From Planctomycetia bacterium (lineage in GTDB: Bacteria; Planctomycetota; Planctomycetia; Pirellulales; Thermoguttaceae): a DNA stretch of 33,645 bases. Position numbers and translations under genes: made by a program. This document shows, piece by piece, positions 1-8,569 of the stretch. The stretch spans positions 1-33,645 of the forward strand of contig JAUNBF010000042.1 of the NCBI GenBank assembly GCA_030527185.1, given 5' to 3'. The notes under the pieces were generated by a model. The model was not told where the DNA came from. It did no database searches and was given only the letters and a program-made list of their open reading frames with translations. The stretch's first letter is position 1. The number at the start of each line of letters is the position of its first letter.

Positions 1-1170
1 CGGGGCGGGTTCTTCCACAGCCGGAGCATTTTCCGCCGGAGCCGGGGCGGGTTCTTCCGTTGCGGGCAAATCTGGGATTTCGACAGTTTCCGGCAGTGCT
101 TCCGGTTTTTCTTCCGTCACGGGAGCCGCGTCTTCAGGAAGCGTTTCGGGCTGAATCGTCTCTCCGGCATTGTCGGAGAAGGGGTTTTCCGTCATGTTCG
201 GCAATTCCACGCCGGGAAGGTCCACGCCGGGACGTTTGACAAATTCGGTGGCTTTAACCCGTTCGTATTCTGCCGCAATGGCCGCGTCGGTCACTTCGTC
301 TGGCTTGGCGAATTTTTCGACGTTGGCAAACATCATCTCGATCCTGGCCTTTTTCCGCTCTTTGAAACCAGGCTTGCCCAAATCGCCGTCGGAATACTCA
401 TTTTTATGCGTATCGAAATAGGCCAGCAGTTCCCCTTCGGTCGGAGCGGGGACTTTTTCCACATAGTCCATCACCGGAACGGCAAACGCATCCACCGTAG
501 CACTCTTGTAAACACGGCAAAAGTAATCCCACTGCTTGCTCAATGGCATTTCCTTGAAATTCGCGGCAAAGAGACGGCGGTACTCACTTCCCAGCAACAA
601 TTCGCGAATGGAATCGTCCAACTGTTGCGGATTGGTCAGGCGAATCTGCTCCACGGCCAGTTGAAGTTGTTCGGCAGTTGCCAGACCGCTTGTCAGCGAC
701 TTCACAAAATCGGCAATCGTTTCGTTATTGATCACGATTCCCGCTTTTTCCGCATAGCGAGCCTGGAGCCAGTCGTTGACCAGACTGGTCTCGTCGGTAC
801 GCGAAAGACGCTGCTCCAGAATACGCAGTTTTTGAACCACGCGAGAATATTCCTGCAATTTCGGCAACATCGGATTTTCCGCCACGTCCCCCGCCTTCAT
901 CGCCGCGTCCTGCAAAGTGGCATAGTCCTGCATGAACGCCCCGGCCAGAGCGTTGAGAAAAGCGACAAACGTCTGTCGCTCCACACGCAGGTTATTCAAA
1001 TCCATTTCGTTCAGGCTGCCAAGATTGGTCGAAACCACCTTGCTTTTAGCACTGCCATACCGATAGCCAGCCCCTTCCTGAAAGGCCGGAATGAAGACGA
1101 ACGAAAACATCGCCAACACACCGAGTGTCGCGAGCCAGGTTTTCTTGTTTTTACGAAAGGTACGAAACAT
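1..1170 (-). CDS. SurA/PpiD-like membrane-anchored protein (partial, C-terminus beyond window)
   Basis: The frame stays open on the minus strand from the ATG at 1170 to the window edge, giving 390 codons. The N-terminus is basic (MFRTFRKNKKTW), followed by a hydrophobic segment at about residues 13-30, so I infer a membrane anchor with the rest outside the cytoplasm. The middle is helical and charged, like the SurA N-terminal chaperone region of PpiD/SurA-type proteins. The visible end is low-complexity and rich in Pro, Ala and Glu, with EEPAPAP repeated. Any PPIase domain would lie beyond the edge, so catalysis cannot be judged. Planctomycetes commonly carry such proteins, opening with a similar basic and hydrophobic start. 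A promoter at 1269-1296 fits this start. The ribosome-binding site is weak (TTTGGA about 8 bases upstream). The fold assignment is by resemblance and is moderate. Confidence 0.6.
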   Translation of the reverse strand, partial: MFRTFRKNKKTWLATLGVLAMFSFVFIPAFQEGAGYRYGSAKSKVVSTNLGSLNEMDLNNLRVERQTFVAFLNALAGAFMQDYATLQDAAMKAGDVAENPMLPKLQEYSRVVQKLRILEQRLSRTDETSLVNDWLQARYAEKAGIVINNETIADFVKSLTSGLATAEQLQLAVEQIRLTNPQQLDDSIRELLLGSEYRRLFAANFKEMPLSKQWDYFCRVYKSATVDAFAVPVMDYVEKVPAPTEGELLAYFDTHKNEYSDGDLGKPGFKERKKARIEMMFANVEKFAKPDEVTDAAIAAEYERVKATEFVKRPGVDLPGVELPNMTENPFSDNAGETIQPETLPEDAAPVTEEKPEALPETVEIPDLPATEEPAPAPAENAPAVEEPAP

Positions 1171-1268
1171 GGTGTTTTTCCAAAAATGAACAAACGGTTA
1201 AAGGGATTTTCTTACATGACATGAAAACAGTTTTGCCCATCCCGCAGCAAAAGAGTTACAGACCTGCT

Positions 1269-1296
1269 ATTGTAAAAGACTATGGACTTCTTGCAA
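1269..1296 (-). promoter_or_regulatory. Sigma70-like promoter for the SurA/PpiD-like gene
   Basis: Read on the minus strand, TTGCAA (1296-1291) and TACAAT (1274-1269) are separated by 16 bases. The predicted transcript starts near 1262, leaving a leader of about 90 nucleotides before the ATG at 1170. Assigned by eye from consensus match only. Confidence 0.5.
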
Positions 1297-1497
1297 CCCC
1301 CCACAGCGGGGAATATTCTCGATTTCTGAAGAAAAATATTGAAAAAAAGATGGAAGTTTACCCAAATTATCCCTCCTTCCATGAAAATTTTTCGGATACA
1401 CCACCCAAGTCTCCTTTTCATAGGATAGTTTGAAGTAGCGCTTGCCATTAACCATTATCCATTCAACCCGTGGAGCTTCAGGTTCCGATATACCCGC

Positions 1498-1526
1498 TTG
1501 ACAGCCGAAGAGGCACGGGTTATGAT
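1498..1526 (+). promoter_or_regulatory. Strong sigma70-like promoter for the Gfo/Idh/MocA gene
   Basis: A perfect TTGACA (1498-1503) and TATGAT (1521-1526) are separated by exactly 17 bases. Transcription would start near 1533, giving a leader of about 50 nucleotides. The TTG that could serve as an upstream start codon of the downstream frame lies inside this -35 box, so translation from there is unlikely. Confidence 0.72.
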
Positions 1527-1584
1527 GATATTTTCCGACTGGAAAAGGATTTTCAACAAAATTCAGTATCGAAAGGAACCCTGC

Positions 1585-2793
1585 ATGAAAAAAACAAATA
1601 CCCTTTCCCGCCGAAATTTTTTAGCGGGAGCCGCGGCCTGTGCGGCTGCGCCACTGTTCTTTCCGGGAAAAGTTCTCGGAAAGGATGGGCATTACGCTCC
1701 GAATGAGATTATCAACGTGGGACTGATCGGCAACGGTTGGCGACGAAGCAACATCGGCCATCGTCACGGCTCCCGATTCATCGCTATCTGCGACTGCGAC
1801 ACCCGCCGGATTCCGCATAACGACCCGAATATGAAGGGTTTCCAGTATTACGAAGAGATGCTGGAAATGCCGGAATTGGATGTCGTTTCGATTTCCACCC
1901 CGGATCACTGGCACACCAAGATGACGATCGATGCCTGCAAAGCGGGGAAGGATGTTTACTGCGAGAAACCGTTGACGTTTACGCTGATGGAGAGCCGACA
2001 GATTGTGGCCGCGGCACGGAAGTACAATCGCGTTGTTTCGAGCGGTTCGCAGCGCGTCATGGAAGACTACGGCCGGTTCATGGCTCCGATTATCATGTCG
2101 GGCGCTATTGGTGAGGTGAAGGAAATTTATGCCACTTGTGCCGGTTCGCCGGGAGAGCGGATTTACGCTCCACAGCCGGTTCCGAAAGAGCTGGACTGGG
2201 ACCGTTGGCTGGGGCAGGCTCCCTGGTTCGACTACAACGAAGAGGCCATTCGACCGATGACGTGGCGGTTCAACTCCGTTTTCGGCACCGGTGGCTTGGG
2301 CGACTGGGGTGGGCACAATTTCGGCGGCGCCCTCTATTCCTGCGGCATGGATCATATCGCTCCGAAAGAGGTTTTTGCTCCGAATACCGAGGAAAACCCG
2401 TTCTCCGGTGCCATGATTCTGATGGAAAATGGTGTCAAATTCTTCCATGGCTCCCCCAAAGGAACGATCCACATCGTCGGAACCGAAGGGGAATACACCT
2501 TCAAGCAGTCCCCCGAAATCAAGGCTCGCCATGCCGTCAACGTCCGGCGTTACAGCGGCGGCGCGAACAACATTGCCGACGATTTTCTCTACTGCGTCCG
2601 GCACCGAACGCGACCGTTCCAGGACGTCTTCTACGGTGCCAACATGTCCGACTACGGCCATTTGTGCAACATCGTCTACAAACTCAAACGTCACCTCGTC
2701 TGGGACAAAGAAAAAATGGAATTCCCCGGCGACCGGGAAGCTACCAGCATGGTGGCCAAAGTCCAACGGGCACCGTATGCGATAGTTGATTAA
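1585..2793 (+). CDS. Tat-exported Gfo/Idh/MocA family oxidoreductase
   Basis: A 402-residue NAD(P)-dependent oxidoreductase, probably acting on a sugar or sugar derivative; the substrate cannot be told. The start is the ATG at 1585, preceded by AAAGGAA, and not the in-frame TTG at 1498, which is part of the promoter. The N-terminus is a twin-arginine signal (SRRNFLAG, residues 8-15, then an Ala-rich stretch), as in many planctomycete members. The Rossmann part shows VGLIGNG (45-51), a variant of GxGxxG, then STPDHWH (104-110) and the family hallmark EKP (127-129). The C-terminal half includes GLGDWGGHNF, resembling the usual GxLGDxGxH region. The next gene, for an exported HEAT protein, starts 39 bases downstream and is probably co-transcribed. 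Family is certain, substrate unknown. Confidence 0.9.
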   Translation: MKKTNTLSRRNFLAGAAACAAAPLFFPGKVLGKDGHYAPNEIINVGLIGNGWRRSNIGHRHGSRFIAICDCDTRRIPHNDPNMKGFQYYEEMLEMPELDVVSISTPDHWHTKMTIDACKAGKDVYCEKPLTFTLMESRQIVAAARKYNRVVSSGSQRVMEDYGRFMAPIIMSGAIGEVKEIYATCAGSPGERIYAPQPVPKELDWDRWLGQAPWFDYNEEAIRPMTWRFNSVFGTGGLGDWGGHNFGGALYSCGMDHIAPKEVFAPNTEENPFSGAMILMENGVKFFHGSPKGTIHIVGTEGEYTFKQSPEIKARHAVNVRRYSGGANNIADDFLYCVRHRTRPFQDVFYGANMSDYGHLCNIVYKLKRHLVWDKEKMEFPGDREATSMVAKVQRAPYAIVD

Positions 2794-2832
2794 TTGATAA
2801 TTGATCATTGATAATAAAATAAGGAATATTCC

Positions 2833-4548
2833 ATGAAAAGATATTGTTTACTGGTACTGAGTGTCCTGCTTGGATGCGTGAGTGTGGAGGCTGCGGATTT
2901 CGGAGACTTGTTGCAGCGGCTGGATAGTGATTATACACGTGAATTGACGGCGGAGACGAATGTGAGTTGGCTCGGTACGACGGGGAATCCGAATGCGAGT
3001 TTGACCGTTTTCAAGGCACGCGAGGAATTCCGTGCATTGATGGGAGAAGCGTTTGGCTCGGCGGAAAAAACGGCGGAACTCAACGCGTTTCTGAAAGATG
3101 CGATTCAGAAAGAGCTTCGCCCGGAGACGAAAGTCTGGCTTCTGGAGCAGTTGGCGGCAATCGGCACGTCGAAAGAAGTTCCGGCCATAGCGGCTCTGCT
3201 CGACGCACCGCAAAAGATTGTGGTGGACGCGGCGGCTGCGGCTCTGGCGAAGATTCCCGGTGCGGAAGCGACTGCGGCACTGGCGAAAAAGATACCGGCC
3301 TGTGAAGCGGCGTTGGTGGAGCGCAATCGTCCGATTCCTCCGTGGATGCCGAACGAGTCGGAATTGCCGTTGGGACTGGCGTATGCCTCCGACGCGGATG
3401 TGGAAAAATGGATGGCCGGATATGAGGCGTTGGATGAGATTCAGAAAGCCCAGACGCTGGCTGGTTTGACCGCACGTGGCGACCGGAAATATCGCGGCGT
3501 TGCGCTGGCTGCTCTGAAAAGCGATTCGGAACTGCTGCAAAAAGAAGGTTTTCTGGCACTGGAAAAGCTGGCAACGAAAGAGGATGTGGGGATTTTTGTC
3601 GAAAAACTGGCGACCGACCGCGATTTGGCAATTCGGCTGGCGGGATTCGTCGTGGCGGATGGTTTTGACGATGCCTTGAAGGCGAAATTGGCGACGGCAG
3701 ACACGCCACGCTTTCTCGATTTGGTCATCATCCTGACCGACCGCGCCACCGACGTGCGTGCCGAAGTCTTTGCCAAAACGACCGCTGCGGAATGTCCCAA
3801 TCGGCTGGAACTATTGCGGCAGATCAGCAAAATCACCACCGTGGCCGACGTTCCGCAACTGGTCGCTTCGACGCTGCGATTCGCCCCCGGTAGCGAACGG
3901 GACGCGGCGGAAAATCTGATTGCCGCCTTGTGCCAGCAGAATGCCGAGCCGGTGATTGCCCTGTTGTCACAGTACAAACCGACCGATCTGTACTCCACCA
4001 TTGGTCGAATCGGTGGGGACGCGGCGGCTGCCGAGATCAATCAGGGATTGGCATCGGAAGACCAGGATGTTCGCAACGCTGCCATCCGTGCCCTTTCCGT
4101 CTGGCCGAATGCGAAACAGGCGGAAAAAGCGTTTTCGATCGCCACCGACAGTGGTTATACCGAAGCCCAGCAGATTGCCGCGCTGCGTTCGTTCATCCGC
4201 GTCATCTCCCTGCCGGACGACAAAATCGGCATTGCGATTTCCCGCGACGGAAAATTGGCTCAATTACAGAAAGCGTTCCAGATTGCCAAACGGGCAGACG
4301 AAAAACGGCTCATTCTCTCCCGACTGGCGGCGAACCGGACGGTGAAGAGTCTGGAATTTGCGGTCTCGTGTGCGAAAGACCCGGAATTGGCGGAAGCGGC
4401 TTATGCCTCCATTGCGGATCATGCCCATGACAACGTTCTGCGGCAGTCCAACCGTGACATCTTCTTTCCTGCCATGGACCTCGTGATCCAGAACAGCAAG
4501 AACAAAGACCTTGTGGAACGTGTGAAACGGTATAAAGAGCAGAAATAG
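2833..4548 (+). CDS. Exported HEAT-repeat protein
   Basis: A 571-residue protein with an N-terminal signal (MKRYCLLVLSVLLGCVSVEA). Cleavage after VEA is likely; LLGC could also act as a weak lipobox, which would make it a lipoprotein. From about residue 75 to the end it consists of short Ala/Leu-rich amphipathic helix pairs, for example AIAALLDAPQKIVVDAAAAAL and AEINQGLASEDQDVRNAAIRAL, typical of HEAT/armadillo-type repeats, so a scaffold or binding role is likely. No catalytic motif is visible. The ribosome-binding site is AAGGAA about 8 bases before the ATG. It sits between a Gfo/Idh/MocA oxidoreductase and a ThuA-domain protein, a combination I know from planctomycete carbohydrate loci. 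The partner is unknown. Confidence 0.8.
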   Translation: MKRYCLLVLSVLLGCVSVEAADFGDLLQRLDSDYTRELTAETNVSWLGTTGNPNASLTVFKAREEFRALMGEAFGSAEKTAELNAFLKDAIQKELRPETKVWLLEQLAAIGTSKEVPAIAALLDAPQKIVVDAAAAALAKIPGAEATAALAKKIPACEAALVERNRPIPPWMPNESELPLGLAYASDADVEKWMAGYEALDEIQKAQTLAGLTARGDRKYRGVALAALKSDSELLQKEGFLALEKLATKEDVGIFVEKLATDRDLAIRLAGFVVADGFDDALKAKLATADTPRFLDLVIILTDRATDVRAEVFAKTTAAECPNRLELLRQISKITTVADVPQLVASTLRFAPGSERDAAENLIAALCQQNAEPVIALLSQYKPTDLYSTIGRIGGDAAAAEINQGLASEDQDVRNAAIRALSVWPNAKQAEKAFSIATDSGYTEAQQIAALRSFIRVISLPDDKIGIAISRDGKLAQLQKAFQIAKRADEKRLILSRLAANRTVKSLEFAVSCAKDPELAEAAYASIADHAHDNVLRQSNRDIFFPAMDLVIQNSKNKDLVERVKRYKEQK

Positions 4549-4955
4549 CTCCTCCTTCCACAAACCGAGAAGTGAAATTTCCTTATCCCCTCATTCCGAG
4601 GGGAGGGAATGTATTCCGTAGTTCCGGTAGAAAACGCTTTTCCGGGACTGCGTTTGGTTGCGTTCACGGCTCCCATCGGCAATTCTCCATGGAATTTACC
4701 GTGTGCGGCAATTGTAAGGAAAGTTTATGGTTCCCTGTCCATTCCAAAATTCCGGGAACGATGTGTATCAGGATACTCTCCTATTCCCCTTTCCATATTT
4801 TTATCTTTGGGTGATCTCACAGACGCACTTGTTTGGTGAGGCGTGGTTTTGGTTGGCTGTTGTACCACTTTTTCGTGAGAAGTCGAAACCATTTTCCCCG
4901 CCTCCCTACTCGTCGGAGGAATCTTGTGGTAAAATGGTGTTTTGGGAGGTGAAGA
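4549..4955. other. Intergenic region of about 400 bp with short palindromes
   Basis: No gene is supported here. It contains a short hairpin CCCCTCATTCCGAGGGG near 4586-4603 (no T-tract follows), a possible stem GTTCCC/GGGAAC around 4731-4759, and CCTCC/GGAGG around 4901-4919 just before the thuA-like gene. Two plus-strand open frames of about 80 codons overlap each other in different phases, lack ribosome-binding sites and resemble nothing known. The 3' end holds the promoter element of the next gene. Confidence 0.4.
4927..4935 (+). promoter_or_regulatory. Extended -10 promoter element upstream of the ThuA-domain gene
   Basis: TGG followed by TAAAAT fits the extended -10 pattern TGnTATAAT. 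No convincing -35 box lies 16-18 bases upstream. The predicted transcript would begin near 4942 and the ATG is at 4956. Confidence 0.35.
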
Positions 4956-5864
4956 ATGGTCAGGATAGGGTTCGGATGGTTGTTGTTCTGGGCTGCGGCG
5001 GTGTGGTCGCAGGAGGTGCCGGTGGAGGAAATCACGTCGGGGAAGCCGGACGGTTCTGTCATTACGGTGCTGATTGTGGATGGGCAGAGTAATCATAACT
5101 GGCGGGAAACGACGCCTGTGCTGAAATATAATTTGGAGGAGACGGGGTTGTTTGAGGTGGATGTCCTCACAGCACCGGAAAAAGGGCGGAGTTGGCAAGG
5201 TTTTCAGCCAGACTTCGGTCAATACGACGCGGTGGTATTGAACTACAACGGCAATCCCTGGCCGGACGAGGTGTGCCAGGATTTGGAACGGTATGTGGCT
5301 GGCGGTGGGGGGCTGGTGATTTACCATTCTGCGAACAATGCGTTTCCTCAGTGGTCGGAGTACCAGAAAATGATCGGCGTGGGGGCTTGGCAGGGTCGCG
5401 ACGAACGGTGGGGGCCGCGTCTGTATTGGGAAAACGGCCAGGCCATTCTGGATGCTACTCCCGGTAAGGCGGGGAAAAACAGCCCGCAGCGAATCCGGGC
5501 AATTTCCCTTTGCGAGCCGAATCATCCGATTGTGCGTGGTTTTCCGCCCCGATTCATGCACCAGGCCGACGAACTTTACGAACAACTTCGCGGCCCGGCA
5601 GAAAACGTCACGATTTTGGCAGGGGCAGCCCCGGATGGGTCGGACGGCAGACGGTTGGAGCCGGTTTTGATGACGATCGCGTACCATCAGGGACGGGTGT
5701 TTCACATCACGTATGGCCATGCCGGAACGCAATGCCGCAGTGTGGCGTTTATCGCTCCTTTTGTACGCGGGGTTCAGTGGGCAGCCCTGGGACTTGTCAC
5801 GATCCCCGTCCCCCCCGACATGCCTGCCGAAGAACGCCCCTTTTCCCGCCCCATTAACCCTTAA
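4956..5864 (+). CDS. Secreted ThuA-domain (trehalose-utilization-like) protein
   Basis: A 302-residue protein with a short signal peptide (residues 1-18, cleavage near WSQE) and one ThuA domain, a class I glutamine-amidotransferase-like fold. Supporting stretches are VLIVDGQSNHNWRETTP near residue 38, FGQYDAVVLNYNGNPWP near 88, YVAGGGGLVIYHSANNAF near 113, NHPIVRGFP near 190, and the C-terminal GRVFHITYGHAG near 245, all typical of the family. The family is linked to sugar use, but its reaction is not established, and a classical Cys-His-Glu triad is not evident. The start is fixed by GGGAGG six bases before the ATG. The MATE transporter gene follows after 24 bases. The Gfo/Idh/MocA and HEAT neighbours upstream suggest a shared carbohydrate role; this is inference. 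Confidence 0.87.
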   Translation: MVRIGFGWLLFWAAAVWSQEVPVEEITSGKPDGSVITVLIVDGQSNHNWRETTPVLKYNLEETGLFEVDVLTAPEKGRSWQGFQPDFGQYDAVVLNYNGNPWPDEVCQDLERYVAGGGGLVIYHSANNAFPQWSEYQKMIGVGAWQGRDERWGPRLYWENGQAILDATPGKAGKNSPQRIRAISLCEPNHPIVRGFPPRFMHQADELYEQLRGPAENVTILAGAAPDGSDGRRLEPVLMTIAYHQGRVFHITYGHAGTQCRSVAFIAPFVRGVQWAALGLVTIPVPPDMPAEERPFSRPINP

Positions 5865-5888
5865 TCCTTATTTCCTTAATCCTTATTC

Positions 5889-7316
5889 ATGGATCATTCC
5901 AAAAAACTCGGCACCGATCCGATTTTTCGACTTTTGTTGCGTTATTCCATTCCAGCCGTGATTGGGATGATTGTGCAGGTGCTGTATACGCTGGTGGACG
6001 CAATTTTTATCGGGCATTTTGTGGGGGAAAATGGTCTGGCGGCGGTGACGCTGGTCTTTCCGATTTCGGTCTTTTCCACGGGATTCGGCCTGTTGGTGGG
6101 GGTTGGCTCCTGTTCGTGCATTGCGTTGTTGCTGGGACAACGGCGATTGGAAGAGGCGGAAAAAACGCTGGGAAACGCGCTGGTGATGTTGTTGTGGCTC
6201 GGTGTGTGTACGGCAGTGGCGATTTTGCCGTTGGGGTATCTGTATATCATGCACTCGGACACCAGCGCGGATATTCAGGCCATGGCATGGACGTTTCTGT
6301 TCATCACGATTCTCTTTTCCGTTTTGCCGGGAGTGACGTTTGGGCTGAATAACATCATTCGTGTGCAGGGGAATCCGCACATTGCCATGTGGACGCTTCT
6401 CATCGGAGCAATTCTCAACACGTTGCTCAACCCGCTTTTTGTCGGTCTTTTTCGGTGGGGCGTGGCGGGGAGTGCGTGGGCAACGGTACTCTCTCAGGCA
6501 GTCGCGGCGGTGTGGGTACTCTTTTTTTTCAACAGTCGGCGAAGTCTGCTGAAACTGCGTCGAAGCTGTTTTCGACTCCAATGGAGCATTTGCAAACCGA
6601 TTTTGCTCATTGGGCTGGCACCCTTTCTGACGCAGATTGCCGCGAGCATTCAGGGGATGATTCTCATGGGGCAGCTGGCGTTTTACGGAAATGAATCGGC
6701 ACTGGCGGTATGGGGAGTGATTTATCGGTCGGCACTGGTGGTTTTCATGGTCGTTCTGGGCATTTATCAGGGTTCCCAACCGATTATCGGCTATAATTAC
6801 GGCGCCCGGCAGTTCGACCGCGTGCGGCAGGTGCTGAATCAGGCGATCGGTGTGGCGACGGTCTGGTGCATGGCGGTGCTGGTTCTGGTGTTGCTGTTTC
6901 CGATGCAATTGGTCGCCCTTTTCACACCCTTGACACCGACGCTCCAGCAAATTTCCCCGTCGGCGGTGCGGTGGAGTCTGGGAATGATGGGGCTGATGGG
7001 GTTCCAGGTCATCAGTTCACACTACTTTCAGGCGGTGGGCAAACCGAAACTGTCGATTTTTCTCAGCCTGACGCGGCAGGTGATTTTTCTCATTCCCGCG
7101 ATTATTTTCCTGCCCAGGCTCCTGATTCATTACGGACAACCCGGCATTATGGGAGTTTGGATGTCGTTTGCGTTGGCTGATTTCACGTCGTTTTTGCTGA
7201 CGTTTTATTTTTACTGCCGGGAAATTCAGGCACTTCGCAGTGGTCATGTGGACGTTTCCCTTCTGAACAACGAACCGATTTTGTCCGAAAGCGAATGCCT
7301 CCCCCCTCCGTGTTAA
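5889..7316 (+). CDS. MATE family multidrug/metabolite efflux transporter
   Basis: A 475-residue inner-membrane protein with about twelve hydrophobic segments in two homologous halves. The first half opens with LRYSIPAVIGMIVQVLYTLVDAIFIGHFVG, and segments such as NNIIRVQGNPHIAMWTLLIGAILN and YNYGARQFDRVRQVL are typical of MATE proteins close to the MepA/DinF group. These export organic cations or metabolites in exchange for Na+ or H+; the substrate cannot be predicted. No clear ribosome-binding site precedes the ATG. Instead the 24-bp gap is a direct repeat of TTAATCCTTATT. The gene therefore probably depends on read-through from the upstream ThuA gene. Confidence 0.92.
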   Translation: MDHSKKLGTDPIFRLLLRYSIPAVIGMIVQVLYTLVDAIFIGHFVGENGLAAVTLVFPISVFSTGFGLLVGVGSCSCIALLLGQRRLEEAEKTLGNALVMLLWLGVCTAVAILPLGYLYIMHSDTSADIQAMAWTFLFITILFSVLPGVTFGLNNIIRVQGNPHIAMWTLLIGAILNTLLNPLFVGLFRWGVAGSAWATVLSQAVAAVWVLFFFNSRRSLLKLRRSCFRLQWSICKPILLIGLAPFLTQIAASIQGMILMGQLAFYGNESALAVWGVIYRSALVVFMVVLGIYQGSQPIIGYNYGARQFDRVRQVLNQAIGVATVWCMAVLVLVLLFPMQLVALFTPLTPTLQQISPSAVRWSLGMMGLMGFQVISSHYFQAVGKPKLSIFLSLTRQVIFLIPAIIFLPRLLIHYGQPGIMGVWMSFALADFTSFLLTFYFYCREIQALRSGHVDVSLLNNEPILSESECLPPPC

Positions 7317-7396
7317 TGCCTGCCCCCTACCATTATTATCAATTCCGTATATAATAAAAGTCCAGGTTATTTTGGAAACGTGGGGAGAGTTCAAGA

Positions 7397-8254
7397 ATGT
7401 CCAATTCCGTGTCAAATACGAATCTGAATCAGTGGCAACAGTATATCAATCGCCCGAAACGCGGGGTGCCGGAAGGGTTGTGGGTACGCTGCCCCGGCTG
7501 CCAGGCGACGGTCTTCCGAAAAGAGGTCGATGAACGCCAGGGAATCTGCCCGGAATGTGACTATCATTGGGCATTGCCTGCCCGAAAACGGATCGCGCAG
7601 TTGCTCGACGAGGGGACGTTTGAGGAGTGGGACGCGGAAATGACTTCCATCGACGTGCTTCACTTTGTCGATAAAAAGTCCTATGCGGAACGACTGGTGG
7701 CGGAACAGGAGCGGACGCAGCTGCGCGACGCGGTGGTGACCGGCACGGGAATGATTCGTGCCCGGCGGGTGGTTTTTGCGGTGACGGACAGTTCCTTCAT
7801 GATGGGAAGCATGGGAAGTGTCGTCGGGGAAAAATTAACCCGTGCCATCGAACGGGGTACGGAGCGGGATTTGCCTGTGATTATTGTCAGTGGAACGGGT
7901 GGCGGTGCGCGGATGCAGGAGGGGATTCTGTCGCTCATGCAGATGGCCAAAGTTTCCGCCGCGTTGGCACGTCACGATTCTGCCGGTGGTCTTTTCATCT
8001 CCGTTTTAACGAACCCGACGATGGGAGGCGTGGCGGCCAGTTTCGCGTCGTTGGGCGATTTGACATTTGCCGAACCGAAAGCGCTCATTGGTTTTGCCGG
8101 TCCGCGAACGATTCGTGAAACGGTGCAGATCGAGCTTCCTCCCGGTTTTCAGACGAGTGAGTTTTTGCTGGAGCATGGGTACATTGATCGGATTATTCGT
8201 CGTCCTGATTTGAAGAGTGAGATTGCGCGGGCGATTGATTATTGTGGGAAATAA
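7397..8254 (+). CDS. accD: Acetyl-CoA carboxylase, carboxyltransferase subunit beta
   Basis: A 285-residue AccD. With AccA it transfers the carboxyl group from biotin to acetyl-CoA, making malonyl-CoA for fatty-acid synthesis in the cytoplasm. The N-terminal zinc ribbon is intact (Cys32, Cys35, Cys51, Cys54 in CPGC and CPEC). The crotonase-like domain carries [40 protein letters not shown] and [11 protein letters not shown], all diagnostic. Length is normal. The start is the ATG at 7397, preceded by GGGGAGAG. A possible -10 box TATAAT lies at 7350-7355 without a good -35. No accA is visible in the window. The 3' side runs into a homopurine tract and then repeat elements. Confidence 0.96.
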   Translation: MSNSVSNTNLNQWQQYINRPKRGVPEGLWVRCPGCQATVFRKEVDERQGICPECDYHWALPARKRIAQLLDEGTFEEWDAEMTSIDVLHFVDKKSYAERLVAEQERTQLRDAVVTGTGMIRARRVVFAVTDSSFMMGSMGSVVGEKLTRAIERGTERDLPVIIVSGTGGGARMQEGILSLMQMAKVSAALARHDSAGGLFISVLTNPTMGGVAASFASLGDLTFAEPKALIGFAGPRTIRETVQIELPPGFQTSEFLLEHGYIDRIIRRPDLKSEIARAIDYCGK

Positions 8255-8310
8255 GCAAAAAAGGAAAAGGAAAAGGGAAAGGAAATAAAAAAGCCGCGTA
8301 GCGGCGCACA

Positions 8311-8451
8311 TAAAAGTCTTTGGAAGGAGGGGTCTGGGGGGGAGAACTCTTTCTTCAGAAAGGTTTCCTCTCCACGGCGCTAAAAATCTTGGCGGGAAAG
8401 CGGCTATCGCCTTGGCGCAAGCCGCGCTGCGCCTGGTGCGAAAGACTTTTT
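8311..8451 (+). repeat. MITE-like element, copy 1 (about 141 bp, terminal inverted repeats)
   Basis: The left end TAAAAGTCTTTGG (8311-8323) and the right end CGAAAGACTTTTT (8439-8451) are inverted repeats of each other apart from one or two bases. The interior has GGAGAACTCTTTC, a 4-base loop, and GAAAGGTTTCC. The same element recurs in opposite orientation at 15288-15427 with nearly identical length and over 85 percent identity in the left 60 bases by eye. It encodes nothing. No clear target-site duplication is seen. Confidence 0.72.
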
Positions 8452-8481
8452 TTCAGAGATACTGGAGTTTCCAACCTGTGT

Positions 8482-8569
8482 TTATTCCCCTCCCTTGAAG
8501 GGGCGAGGTGTTTTCTAATGCGGAACACCCCGCCTGCTACGCAGGCACCCCTCTGGAAGAGGGGAATAA
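8482..8569 (+). repeat. 88-bp palindromic repeat element
   Basis: TTATTCCCCTC at 8482-8492 is an exact inverted repeat of GAGGGGAATAA at 8559-8569. Inside, GAGGTGTT pairs with GAACACCCC, and the right arm carries an extra hairpin GCCTGCTACGCAGGC. The RNA or single strand would fold into a long stem with a side hairpin, as in REP/MITE-type elements. A related but diverged two-hairpin arrangement appears near 22208-22257. Confidence 0.62.

Larger units (their letters stand above)
1171..1584. other. Divergent intergenic region
   Basis: This 414-bp stretch separates the minus-strand SurA/PpiD-like gene from the plus-strand oxidoreductase gene. It holds one outward promoter for each (1269-1296 minus, 1498-1526 plus). 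Around 1440-1470 there is an AT-rich patch with ATTAACCATTATCCATT, similar in flavour to AT-rich words in other gaps of this window. Short open frames here, on both strands, have no ribosome-binding site and no recognisable product. Confidence 0.5.

Noticed and set aside
1498..1584. Upstream TTG start extending the Gfo/Idh/MocA protein by 29 residues
   Set aside because: The TTG is part of a perfect -35 box, and the Tat signal begins at the Met encoded at 1585.
1621..2808. Long minus-strand open frame of 395 codons opposite the Gfo/Idh/MocA gene
   Set aside because: It is a shadow of a well-supported gene with all family motifs; the translation resembles nothing and has no ribosome-binding site.
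4609..4839. Plus-strand open frame of 76 codons before the ThuA gene
   Set aside because: No ribosome-binding site, overlaps another frame of equal length, no similarity I can recognise.
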